NCBI GenBank assembly: GCA_037447655.1
Contig: JBBHKE010001120.1
Coordinates: forward strand, 43,084-107,083
Length of the DNA: 64,000 nucleotides
Source: Zygnema cylindricum
Taxonomy: Eukaryota > Streptophyta > Zygnematophyceae > Zygnematales > Zygnemataceae
Direction: 5' to 3'
Below, piece after piece: positions 10,739 to 21,735 of the stretch. The notes beneath the pieces are model-generated. The model saw nothing but the letters and a program-made list of their open reading frames with translations. It did not search any database and was not told the DNA's origin. Numbering within the stretch: position 1 is the stretch's first letter; the number at the start of each line of letters is the position of its first letter. The translations under genes were made by a program, and so were the position numbers.

Positions 10739-11033
10739 TATTTAACCATGCTACCACCTGTTTACCTATAGTCCTAAATGTTCGTAGCTGTAATAATCTC
10801 ATGTTGAGCATTAGCTTTGAAATAAATAGTTTCAGTGAAGTCCAAATTTCTGATGACTTTTTCATCTTGATATGTGACAAAAGTAAATCATTTAAAATCA
10901 TTAACTTTAAGAGATGTAAAGCCTGCTGATTTTTTCCACCATAGGATGCATCAGTTTCAACAAGATTGCCATAAACTACATCAAACAATTTAACCTGAGT
11001 ACCCTGACTAAGCAAAGAAGGCATACCAACCAT
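10739..11033 (-). pseudogene. Family B-like gag N-terminal fragment
   Basis: The minus-strand reading begins MVGMPSLLSQGTQVKLFD and continues with LLLSHIKMKKSSEIWTSLK, which aligns with the IKMKKxxxIWxSLK block of family B Gag. It is cut at 10739 by the start of the neighbouring LTR and has internal frame damage after about 70 codons. It is a more diverged member than 5619-6773. Confidence 0.65.
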
Positions 11034-11519
11034 GCATCAAAAATTATCTACCACGACTATGAAGATACCTGAATATACCAAAGTATGTCACATAGAGATG
11101 AATCTGTACTGAATCACAAATCAAACAAAACAAGCACATGTACAAAACAGGGATATGTAGTGTCACACTATATTGTAGAAAACACGTTAGATATTCGTAG
11201 ACGTGGTCTCGGTTGGCCACCGTCCGCTTGCAGAAAAATCTTCGCCGTCCATCTTCAGAAGTTTCATCCAAGATGAAACTTTATGTGTCACCTCAGTCTT
11301 CTGGTAAATTTGAGTGGTAGAACGAATCTTGTGGAGTGTCTCACCTTAGTTTATTGACGCGTGTCCCGCGAGTCATATTCAGGGTGTACTTCGTCAAAAT
11401 TTATTCTCACACTAATTTTTGTACATACTGAACCTGACTTCCACAAAATAAACTAAGCACCGTGAAGACACTCTCCCCACATAAGAGGCTTAGTGAGGAC
11501 TAAAGCTTTCAAAACAACA
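11034..11519 (-). repeat. Truncated family B-like LTR
   Basis: It starts TGTTGTTTTGAAAGC at 11519 right after a purine-rich tract (AAAGCTTTAAGAGAG on minus), which fits the LTR start of the element at 11520-12665. Its far end lacks the usual GAACAACA. Instead it runs straight into gag-like sequence at 11033, so about half the LTR is missing. Confidence 0.62.
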
Positions 11520-12665
11520 CTCTCTTAAAGCTTTAGACTCTACTAGTCACTGAAACTACATGCCTTTTTGCAAAATTTTTATTTTGGTGCAGGCAAAGGT
11601 TTTGTCATCATGTGTGCCAACATTTCTTCATCGGGTAAGTAGCTAAGCTAAAGAATTCTAGCCATCACCTTTTCTCTCATAAAGAGTAACTTAATATCAA
11701 TATGTTTACTTATGAAGTGATCACTAATAATAGAAGAAATTGCTATAGCATCTTGATTGTCACACCATACGACTTGAGGACCAGACTACATAAATTTCAC
11801 TGCTTGTAAAAGAGATTTTACCCAAAGACGTTTTTTGACAGCTGAGCTGGCTGCCATGTGTTCAGCTTCTATGGTTGATTGAGCAGTAACCTTTTGAAGC
11901 TTGCAAGTCCAACAACAAGTACCATCACCGATCTTCAAAATGAGTCTAGTGGTTGAGCGTCGGCTTTGCATATCACCATAACTCGCATCGCTCCAGGAGC
12001 TGATCTTCACTCTATCTCTTCCGAGAGATAGTCGGAGATTGCGTGTTCATGCAAGATATCTGAAAACACCTTTTACTGCCTCCCAATCTGATATCTTTGG
12101 TTTTTGAAGGCTTTGACTTAATGCCCCAACTGCCGCTGCAATATCAGGGCGTGTGCAGTTCAAAAATTAAGTAAGACTACCAACAACTTGTATGTACAGA
12201 TTTGTGGACATGAACTCTTACTCCCCTAGTTCAATATCATCCTCGAGTAGCATTCGTTTATCTGTCTCCTTTTCTTCCTTCTTTTGCCTGAATTCCATAG
12301 GAGTGGCGCTCCATTTTACATCTGCCATGCCAAATCTTTCAAGTACATTTGCAATGGCCTCTCTTTGAATGAGATAAATCACCCTCTGATTCCTATTTCT
12401 CTCTACTTGAATGCCTAGGATATACTTTGCGTCGCCTAAGTTCTTTATTTTAAACCTAGCATCCAGAGCTGATTTTATCTTATTTATCTTATTTATGGAC
12501 TTTTTAATAAGCAGCTGATCATCCACATACACTGCTACATAGATCACACCATCCTCTCCTTCCATGACATAAACAGAGTGATCTAAGCTGATCCTTCTAA
12601 AACCTAGACTGGTAAGAAACTCATAATAATTCAGAGTCCAATGACGCGAACCTGTTTTATTCCAT
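11520..12665 (-). pseudogene. Family B copia reverse transcriptase-RNase H (3' half)
   Basis: Minus-strand RT from about the palm onward. YVDD is intact at 12518-12529, followed by GDAKYILGIQVERN and TPMEF. RNase H has SDASYGDMQSRRSTT near 11940-12000 and a DNQ-type region near 11740-11765, then the C-terminal MTKPLPAPK near 11590-11620 and a polypurine tract next to the LTR. In-frame stops occur near 11786 and elsewhere. RT is abruptly truncated at about 12665. Confidence 0.82.
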
Positions 12666-12719
12666 ACATTAATTTCAACAATTTACAGACTAGATTTTCC
12701 TTTCTTTTTCCTGCATACT

Positions 12720-13665
12720 ATAATTTTGTGACCTTCATTGGTCCACATAATGTCCAGCTTATATGAAACCTCTAGGATAATATTTGCACTTTTGACATAA
12801 GCAATTAATAAGTGCCACCTTGGCACGCAAAAACTCTGACTGACTACACCCATGTGTAGCTTGGACTACCCTGAGTCCGCAACAAAATGAATCACTAAAA
12901 TTCCTCACCTGAGCATTCAGTTATGGCCGGCCAAAGATGGCCTATAAATACAAAAGCACTATGGGAGAGATGCGGCTACCTTGATTTTTCCTAAGTCCTA
13001 AGCTCCTTCTCTAAACCTACTACTCGTGTACCCTAACCAATCAAATGACTGTAAGGTAAAAGAAGGTACAGGTACCGCTGTTCTTCTTGTACGGCCATAG
13101 TAAGGCATGGCCGCTCCGCTGACGCTTGTCAATTCCTGAGCCATAGTTGCTCCCCCCGTAATATTCGTCGTCCAACCATATCGCACCAATTGTCGTCCGC
13201 CGACATTGGCTTGCAAACCGCCAAATGTCCACTCCGAAATTTTGGCTCCTCTGCGAGCTGACGATCGCGAGCGACATTTGATTTGGTTCCCTGAAAATTA
13301 AATGTCGTTTCGTATGGTACAGTATTTTGTGCGGTACTCTAAGTTTCACATTCATGTTGTTTTGTATTTGTGGTCGCGTCACTATTTGTATAATTATCAC
13401 ATACAGCGTACGTAACGTTTCATCAAGACTTGTTGGATAAAAGGAACGGCTGCACCATACGATAACTATTCGTAGGTCACAAGATCAATTCTTGTTGTTG
13501 GCAAGCTTTCTTTTGCTGGGGATTTGTCTTCTCTCTGTCTTCCTACCTTCTTGTCTGCCTGAGACAGCCATGGCTGCCTGATAGTTCTCACTGACTACGA
13601 CAAGTATGAGAACTATAGAATAACCATAGACCAAAAAAGATAGAATACAAAACACCCTTTTTCAA
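12720..13665 (-). repeat. Family A 3' LTR
   Basis: It begins TTGAAAAAGGG at 13665 directly after the polypurine tract and runs to about 12720. It keeps a T-arm-like hairpin (CAAG-ATCAATT-CTTG near 13479-13494), the CCATGG hairpin block (13560-13620) and a TATAAATAC motif on plus near 12943. The end by the primer-site position is degraded and abuts an unrelated family B RT fragment, so the end coordinate is approximate. Confidence 0.75.
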
Positions 13666-13856
13666 CCCTCCCTTTATTTTCTAGTTTATCTTTTGCTTCA
13701 GTCCACACTTCTCCTTACAAAATATCAATTTGGGAGAAGAAACCGGCTTAGTCATCATATCTGCTACCATTTCTCCATCCGGTCTATATTCCAAACTAAT
13801 TATTTTATCCTCAAACTTCTCCTTAACAAAGCTCAACCGAATGTTCATATGCTTTG
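13666..13856 (-). pseudogene. Family A RNase H C-terminus and polypurine tract
   Basis: The minus-strand reading has VKEKFEDKIISLEYRPDGE, then MVADMMTKPVSSPKL, then FCKEKCGLKQ, the usual copia RNase H tail. It is followed by the tract AAAATAAAGGGAGGG (13666-13680) that primes plus-strand synthesis. The coding sequence is interrupted at 13857 by a family C LTR and resumes at 16328. Confidence 0.88.
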
Positions 13857-16327
13857 TGTTGTCTATAGCCATTTTCAGCCATGGATTTCCCCACGGAAGC
13901 TCCACACACTACCCCAAAAACAGCCTATTTTCAATCCACTCAGAATTCTACAAAATAACCAAACCAAGCTGAAACTACACAAACAGATAGTTCATAGGCT
14001 TCTAAGTATTCCCACAAATTCTCATATAAATATATCAACCAGAATTCCCACATCACCCAGTCAAAGTTAGAGAAAAACAGCCTGCCAGAACTTTAATAAA
14101 TCTGACCAACTTCACAATGAAGCCCCAAGCAAACCAGACTCACCCTACATCTTCAAATGTGCCACATTATTGCCAATACAAGGAGGAACACACATGCAAA
14201 ATTTCAGAAAATTTTGCTAATAGATCTGAGAGTAATTCTCAGATGAAATTCCCAAAAAGGAGCAAAAACAGATTTTTGTCCAAAAGTTCCTAAGTCTAAA
14301 AATGACTAAGTCCAACAAATATACACTACAGCTTACTGCTAACTGTACGGAGGAATACCTGTTGATATTTGGGTATTTTCTAGGTCTTTATTTGATATAA
14401 AAGAGTAGAGGCAGTTTGCCTCGTACTCCCTTCTCCAAGCCCCCACACTTGTCGTAGTCACTAAAGGTTGGAGAGGGAGCTAGAGCCATGGCTGCCTAAG
14501 CTCTTCAGAGAGATAGGAATAGATAATAGATATGTTTACTAAAAAGGTATTTGACAGACCCAGGAATTGATTCTGGTACCTACTGCCCGTCAAACACCTC
14601 ACAGTCTTTAGCTTTGTCCATTTAGTCTAAAATTAGTGCTAGGACATATAGGGTTTGATTGATATATATATAGTTATAGGTAGGGTTTTCCATTTAACTG
14701 GATTACGGTATTCAGGGCATAGAAACAGTTGTACTTTTAGTACCGGACAAAATAAATCGTACGGACATTTATGTCGACGGTTCGTATTTAATACCTATAT
14801 CAATCGGACGGCCGTGGTTAGCGCCGACATTGCAAAAAGGACAATTTGGCAGTTTGCAGACGCCGCCACTTCGGATGACACGTGGCAACATCGTACGGGC
14901 TTATGGAATTTCCGGAACGGCAGAAAATAAATCCAAAAGTGACAAATGTCGCACTTTGACGATTTCGTACACTCTCCGTTCAGAAAGTACTCCGGCACCT
15001 GTACTTTCTTGTACGGTACCGGTTTTTGTGACGTGGCATGACCTGGCGCCACGTGGAGAGATAATATTTGTAAGCAGGAATTTCGGGGATGACAAGAGTG
15101 AATCCGGATAGATCATGTGTTGACTTTTTAGCCATGTCGTACGATGGCTGTACAAAAGATACAGCGGCACCTATACCTTTATGTACTTTACAGTCTTGTC
15201 ATTGGTTCGTACTTTAGTACTAGGGGGCTTAGAGAGGGGTTTTTAGGACTTAGAATATTTCTGGTAGATAGCTGCCTCTTCCAGAGAGCACCTTGTATAA
15301 ATGGCAAACTTTGGCCAGCCATAACTATCAATTCAGTTGACCACTTTCAGTGATTTTTGTTGCTGCGGACTCAAGGGAGTCCAGGCTATACAGATGTGTA
15401 GTCGGTCAGAGTTTTTGCCTGCCTGTGTGGCTGCATTTCCAAGGGAAAGTCAAAGTGGGGGAATGTGTCCAAATCTCATATTCTAACATTGCATTCTGTG
15501 GTGGAACTGAGCACACAGAAAGTCTTACTTCACAGGGGTGAAGATTTAATGGGGTTATGATTGTCAAGGGGTCAATCATTTGGGTTTATATCAAGTTGGA
15601 GTCAGCACTATCTAGATTAGCTTCCTTTGGACCTGCGAATTCTGTGTGGCAATGGAGCCCATAGAATTTCAATACCAGCCGTACGTAATCAATCAACTAC
15701 CTCTACTAATGTGAGTGTACCTGAGATCTACACTAATATTTAATATACAAGACAAAACGTTGTTAATTATTTACAAGTCTTACGAATTACGTCAAACATA
15801 TCGAGACCGTCCAAAGTAAATATCATGTGATGAACGCGATTTTGCGTCCCTCGCCAAACAGACAGCGTCGCCTTCCGTAAATCTTATTCGGCATCCTTCA
15901 TGTCGTGTCGCGTGGTCACATAATCCACTTGACGAGCTGACGTCACCTCATCCAAATTAGTCCGTACTGGCGACGTTATTTTCCAATAAGTGTCGCTCAC
16001 GCCACTTTCAGTTCGAAATCTTTTTGTCATCATTATGATTCGTACCTGCGACGTACATTTCTAAACATTCCAAATCGGATGGTTTCGCGATCCGCTGTAC
16101 ATTTGAATTAAACCTTCCGTTCCTTTTCTTATGTATGTTCACGCCACTCAAATAGTTCCGTACGTCTCAAAACAATTAGTACAATTACTCCCCCAATCTG
16201 CAAATCCATTCGATCCTCCACAGTAAATCCAGATAGTATACGCATTAAAATTGCGTAATGTATTCACTAAACATCGTGTACGCACGAAACGACGCGTACG
16301 CACGAAACTAACTTTTCAAAAAAAACA
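13857..16327 (-). mobile_element. Family C solo LTR, itself interrupted by a family A solo LTR
   Basis: The halves 13857-14359 and 15672-16327 align with the family C LTR at 958-2065 (TGTTGTCTATAGCC.. to ..CAAAAAAAACA). The host reading (family A RNase H) is continuous across it. Flanks are CTTTG and CTCTA, three of five matching, both changes being transitions. This fits an old 5-bp duplication. On minus its terminal codons read MAENGYRQ. Confidence 0.8.
14360..15671 (+). mobile_element. Family A solo LTR, complete, perfect ATACC duplication
   Basis: 1312 bp, TGTTGATATTT to GAATTTCA, flanked by ATACC at 14355-14359 and 15672-15676. It defines the family A LTR ends. Contents in order: hairpin block (14410-14505), inverted tRNA-like module (about 14545-14645), ACACGTGGC (14878-14886), a GTACTTT/AAAGTAC inverted pair (14985-15010), TAGGACTTAGAA (15244), and TATAAATGG (15296). 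An in-LTR ATG follows at about 15651. No internal region remains, so it arose by LTR-LTR recombination. Confidence 0.92.
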
Positions 16328-17868
16328 CTCTACTTTAAAATGATGCTTAGGATTTGTTGCAATTGCAATCGCAGCTTGATTATCACAAAATATCTTTTGC
16401 ACTCCATTTTTCATATATCCAAGTTCTTGAAGAAAATATTTCACCCACATTAATTCTTTCACAACCGAAGAAGAGGCCATATACTCAACCTCTATGATGG
16501 AGTGAGCAATTACCTTTTGTTGATTACTGCTCCAACAGCAAGCCCCATTCCCAACATACAACACATACCCAAAACTACACCTCCTCATCGGAGCATCCCC
16601 ATAACTTGCATCACTCAAAGTGGTGATGTCAGTATTATCCCCTCTCAAATGAAACCACATATCTCTCGTTCATTTCAAGTATCGCATGACCCTTTTAGTC
16701 GCTTCCCAATCTTTCTTCCTAGGATCGTTCAGACTCCTACTTATTATCCCTATAGCTGTCGCTACATCAAAACGTGTACATTTCATAAAATAGATCAAAA
16801 AATTGACAACCTGTTTGTATGGAATAGTTTGCATAAACTCGTTTTCCTCAGGTCCTAACTCATAATGCAAGATCAAGACTCCCTCATTTGAGCTCCCCTC
16901 ATTTCTCTTATTTAACTCCATTGGAGTCGTACAACTATTTGCTTTATCCATTAGAAATTTTTCAATCAAATTTCGTACTGCTTCTTTTTGAGTTAGTCTT
17001 ATTGTTTTCTTCTCTTTATCCCTCTCCATCTGAATTCCCAAAATATACTTTGCTTCCTCTAAGTCCTTCATTTCGAATCTTCTCTTTATATCTTTTTTCA
17101 ATTCATTAATTTTCTCTATTGATTTACTCAAAACAAACAAATTATTAACATAGATAGTAATGAATGTTATACCTTCTTTGTCCTCAAATAGATAGATGGA
17201 ACAATCCGAACTGTTTTGGATATTTTTGAAACTTGTCAAAAACTTGTCCAACTTCTTGTTCCATTGGCCTGGAGCTTGCTTTAGTCCATAAAGAGACTTT
17301 ATCAATCTGCACAACTTAAATCCTTTCGGTTTTTGCATAAAGATCTTTTCTTCTAGTTTTCCGTGTAAAAAAACGATTTTGATGTCTATCTGGTGCACTT
17401 CCATGTGTTTCGCTGCCGACAAACTAAGTAGAATCCAGACAGAGGGAAATCTAACAACCGGAGTGAAGGTCTTTTCATAATTGATTCCCTCCTTCTGTGT
17501 GAACCCCTTTGCCGCATTCGCCTTGTATCGCTTGATAGTGTTATCCGGATTGAGTTTCAACTTAAATACCCACTTGCATCCTATCGGCTTTCTGTCCAGA
17601 GGACAATCCACCAACTCCCATGAGTTTGCTTCCATAATGGAATCCATCTCATCATTAATGGCAGTCATCTGTCTACTACGCTCCGTACTATTAATGGATT
17701 CGGAGTAAGTTTGGCGTTCGCTCAAATGTGACAGCTTAGTTACCTTAATGTTCACTTGTATCTCTTGAAGTCTCTTGCTGCTTCTCTTTCCTCTTTCAAA
17801 CTTGGACGTTGGAATGGAGGGTAATCTCGGATTTCTCCAAACAACTTCATCTTCTCCCCTATCCGTGG
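16328..17868 (-). pseudogene. Family A copia reverse transcriptase-RNase H
   Basis: The longest open stretch here (407 codons, 17893-16670 minus) covers the RT linker, GCKWVFKLKLNPDNT, QKEGINYEKTFTPVVRF, the fingers/palm, and LYGLKQAPGQWNKKL. At 17141-17152 the catalytic YVDD box reads YVNN, so both metal-binding aspartates are lost by G-to-A changes. RNase H follows (LSDASYGDAPMRR, EVEYMASS, CDNQAAIAIA). It then breaks at the family C LTR. RT/RNase H copy element RNA into DNA. This copy cannot be catalytic. Confidence 0.88.
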
Positions 17869-19321
17869 TGTCATGCCACATCTCGTCGGACACTTTTCTT
17901 GTTTATACTTAGGGTTTAGGACGGGCGGCCGCCACACTAATTTGCATTTGGGTATTATTATGGTTCGCAGGTCCGTACATTGTAAGTTTGACCGTTGGTA
18001 CATACGTACGTTGAACGTAATTTTCGCGGCGACGAGTTGGACCGTACGACTTTCATTTTCGACTTCACGTCGTACTTAAGTTTTCTCTCGCAGATTTTGG
18101 CATGAGGCGACAGACAATTTCATATATTTATTTTGATCGAAGCGACGCTGGGAATCTCGCGGGTATCAAGGAGATATATTTTCGCGCGAGCGGCGACGTT
18201 CGTACTTTTGATTTCCATCGCAGGTTTTGGCGCGACGCGATGTACAATTTTGAGACACTTATTCCGCGAAGTATGACTTTGGGATGTCGGTGATGCGACG
18301 TACTATTTCAAATGTTGGTGACGCGACGTACGATTTTGAATCATTGGCGACGCAACGTACGATTTCGAAATGTTGGCGACGCACGCTGATTGGTGTATTT
18401 TAAGTCGTGAACCCATGTAGGTTCACGCATTCACATGTAGTTAGGAAGGGTTTTAATCCGCGGATTGTGAATTCTGTAACGTAGGCATATGGTTCTGGTC
18501 GCTTATTGGCCAGGACCCAAACTAGGCGCAGATTACACAGTAAAATACTCTCACGCTATTGGTTAGTTAGAAATGTCAAAAATTGGTACTTTGGTTGTTT
18601 CGTTGGTACTTAGGCTATTGCTTTAGGTTTTGTACTCTCATAATTTGAGAGTACAGGAATTGATCGAAGAGGACTTACATTTTCTTGTCTTTTTCCCTTG
18701 TCTTTTTCTTAGTCAAATTGTCAGTGTTTTCCTGCAAGGTTTTTTTCTTCCTTAGCTAATTAAGCGCCTAGTCTTTCTATTTTCTCTATTATACTTTCCT
18801 TGTAAGCCCTACAATTTAATTCACTCGGTTTCGGCCGGAGTCCGCACGGTTTCGCTTCAACAACCTCTTTTGGTGTGGATTTTGGCGACTCTCTCAGGCT
18901 ATCTCTGGACCTTTGTGTATGCATTTTGTGAATTGGAGTTGGACTTGTTGTTGTCTAATTTCTGGTGCCTCGATTGGAGTTTGCTTGTGTGTGGAAGGAT
19001 TCGGTTATCTCGGATTCTCAATAGCTTTCTATTGCTTGTTTTTGTTATCATTTTTTTGCGATTGGTTATTGGTGTATAGGAATTCGGTTATCTCGGATTC
19101 GGCGCAGATTTATAAATAAATGGATCTCTCTCTCGGCTTCCCACTCAACTTTCACCTTTTATCCCTTCTACCAGTTATTTATTTTTCATATTGTCATATT
19201 AATTTGTGCTTTGTAGTATAATTTTTTTTGCTTGAGGATTTTCATTGCTCGTTTGTTCCACCTTTTATGTACAACTGGTTGGGTTGCATGTTTTTTGGTT
19301 CGATTAGACACATGCACGACA
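17869..19321 (+). mobile_element. Family D LTR-like insertion
   Basis: 1453 bp, starting TGTCATGCC and ending GCACGACA. It is flanked by GTGG (17865-17868) and GCGG (19322-19325), a probable 4-bp duplication with one change. The family A linker reads on after it. It shares both ends and a CCCATGTAGGTTC-type block with the opposite-strand copy at 56248-57784. About 30-bp imperfect repeats around GGTGACGCGACGTACGA lie at 18285-18375. No pol domain is visible. It is either a solo LTR of an unseen element or a non-autonomous unit. Confidence 0.68.
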
Positions 19322-20178
19322 GCGGAGTCCATCTCATGAGGTTCATCGACCATTTCCGGTCTTTCCTCGTTTTTTCCTCGGTTTCAACCGGAATCTGTGA
19401 CTCCAAGAGAGGTTCACTCTTGTTCAGATATTTCTCTTCCATTGCAAGGTCACGCTAAACCAAAGTTCAGCTAGAAGAATCTGAATCTAACTCATTTATG
19501 GATTTGATTCTAATTTTAACCGGTTTAGTGTATTTAAAGGGATCTATGGACTTTCCTTCATCCATAACTACCAAGTGTTTTACTAGAATGATGTTTTCTC
19601 TTCCTAGATCATAAACTCTGTATCCTTTCACATTTTCATCATACACAAATAGGTATCTCGGCTTCCCCCTTCCATCTAACTTCCAATCATGTTTTTCTGT
19701 GTTTAGACCAAACACTTTAATTTCGAACACCTTTTAGTGTGACATATTAGGTTTCTCCTAGTCCATCTTTCACAAGGTGTTTTTCCTTTTACCGCCAAGG
19801 TAAGGACTCTATTTTTAAGATAGTTAGCACAATTCATAGCTTCTGCCCAAAAAACGTTTTCTTATCTTTTTATCCGACAACATACTACGGGCACTATCAC
19901 TTAATGTCCGATTTAGTCTCTCGGCTACACTGTTTTTGTTCTATATTATTTGGAACAGTCTTTTGGTGTTGAAACCCTTCCTCTTTCAAGTAATCCTCAA
20001 ACTCATTAGAAGTGAATCCCCCCCCATTATCACTCCTCACTCTCTTTATAGGTGTCTCATGAAGCTTTTCTCTCAATGCATTAAACTTTTGAAAGTAAGC
20101 CGAAGCCTTAGATCTGTTTTTCTACAAATATACTCTAGAGTATCTAGACCAATCATCAGTGATAGTAAGCATAAATCT
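19322..20178 (-). pseudogene. Family A integrase C-terminal and core fragment
   Basis: Minus strand: the C-terminal block at 19467-19730 (GLNTEKHDWKLDGRGKP, YRVYDLGRE, VKHLVVMDEGKSIDPFKYT) and core fragments near 19860-20178 (SDNGG, FEDYLKEE). Frameshifts fall near 19735 and 19935. The coding sequence is cut at about 20178 by the non-LTR element. From 19850 rightwards it belongs to the duplicated 2.4-kb segment. Confidence 0.82.
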
Positions 20179-21735
20179 AATTGTGTTGTTAGCGCAAACA
20201 CAAATTTGTGTTACAAATATGGTTGGGAGTTTATTTTACCTCTTTTTGTAGGAGTTAACAATAAAATTTGTTTGTTGCAAATATTTTTGTTAGCACAAAC
20301 TCAAGTTTGTGATAGAAATATGGTTTAGAGTTAGCGGTTTGGGACCTCGAGCTATTTAATTATGCTCCTCGGTCTGCTCCAACTGTTGAGATTCTTCGGG
20401 CTCTTCATCCACCAGCTCCTACCCCTCAGTCCCCCTCTATTCACACCTTTGAGCAGCTAGAGTGTTTTATCTTGGATCGAGACTCCTTTATTAAAGCCCT
20501 TACGACTTCTCCACATCTTTCAGCGGGGGGTCATTCGGGCACTGTTTATGAGCTATTTCGCAACGTTTTGCCTGCGGAATCTGGTGCTTGTGGTTTTGAT
20601 ATGTTTTTTCGAGTTTGTTCCCTTATTGCGGCTGGCATTGTCCCTTCCCGTATTTGTGATCTCCTCACGGCCTCTCGCCTCGTAGCTATCACCAAACCAA
20701 ATAGGGGAATCCGTCATTTTGCATTGGGCGAGGTATTGTACCGATTGGTGGCTCATGCCATTTGCATCAAGCTCCAGCCTGCTTTCCGTGGTTATTTCTC
20801 CCCTCATCAGTTCAGAGTGGCAACCCGCGGGGTTGTGAGGCCGTGTTCCACGGGATCAAGGCTTTGTTAGATGCCCATCCGGATTGGTTAGTGCTCCAGT
20901 TGGATGTTTCTAATGCCTTTAATACAATGGATTGGAATGCCATTTTTTTTTAGCTTATGGCTGCACCTTCCCCGATTGTCCAGATGTTTTCTTTTGTGAG
21001 AGCTTTTTATTCACTGAGCAGTAGGCTCTCATTCTCCACTGTTGATGATTTGGTCCCTCTTTCCTCCACGACTGGCAATCGTCAGGGTGATCCTCTTGGG
21101 GGCCTTTTGTTTTCCCTGGCCCATTACCGTGCCCTTCGAGCTTTCGCAGTTGCTTATCCTTCTTGCCTCTTCCCTTTAGTTGCGGATGACACACACATTA
21201 TTGGTCCTTCGAACAAAGTTATACTAGCCTATAACTTTTTCAAGGCTCGCTTAGCCATACTCAATCTTTCGGTCCAACCCTCTTAGCGTGTTTTTGGTCC
21301 CCACGTCTTATTCCTCCTCGTTTCACTCCTCCTTTCGAAGGCATTCGTGTATTGGGTTGCCTATTGGTTTTGATCCATACGTCACGACATTCCTTGATTC
21401 CGCTCTTCAGAAAGATTTATCCCATGTGGAAGACCTTCCTCACCATTCTGATCCCCAGGTGGCCTTTGCTTTTCTGACATGCTGTTTCCCTCACCGGCCC
21501 TCCTACCTTACTAGACTTCCCCTCCCACCCCATCCTTTGTGTCCTCAATTTCACCATTCGATGATCGCCTTATGGATGTCCTCCACACTTTGTTGGGTCG
21601 TGGAGATTTTGATCTCGAGTCTAGGCTTGCGGCAGGCATCGAATCCTCTTTTCCTGTCTCAACTGGCGGTTCGGGTTTACTCTCGACGGCGCGTGTTGCT
21701 CCAACCGCCTATTTTGGGAGTTGGTGCCTTGTTGT
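20179..21735 (+). pseudogene. Non-LTR (LINE-like) reverse transcriptase, copy 1
   Basis: The reading starts near 20335 (VWDLELFNYAPRSAPTVE) and passes KPNRGIRHFALGEVLYRLV. It shifts frame near 20815 into GCEAVFHGIKALLDAHPDW, then LDVSNAFNTMDW (first catalytic Asp), TGNRQGDPLGGLLFSLAH, and LVADDTHIIG (the VADD box replaces the usual YADD). A post-RT block (PIGFDPYVTTFLDSAL, then AFLTCCFPHRPSYL) follows in another frame. The order and RQGDPLG motif mark an RVT_1-type non-LTR RT; the clade is uncertain. Frameshifts and a stop at 20953 make it inactive. Two related motifs of about 37 bp (GTTAGCGCAAACACAAATTT type) lie at 20188 and 20288. Confidence 0.82.

Noticed and set aside
14488-14500. GCCATGGCTGCCTA as a conserved three-codon upstream ORF in family A LTRs.
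   Set aside because: It lies upstream of the inferred TATA and start region, so it is probably not in the main transcript. Conservation is explained by the hairpin stem.
15144-15541. Short plus-strand frames within 14655-15541 as genes.
   Set aside because: They lie inside a solo LTR with a clean target duplication and are not conserved in other LTR copies.
18870-19119. Hydrophobic small plus-strand frames as a membrane protein.
   Set aside because: T-rich LTR sequence of family D read in two frames; no homologue or conserved start in the other D copy.
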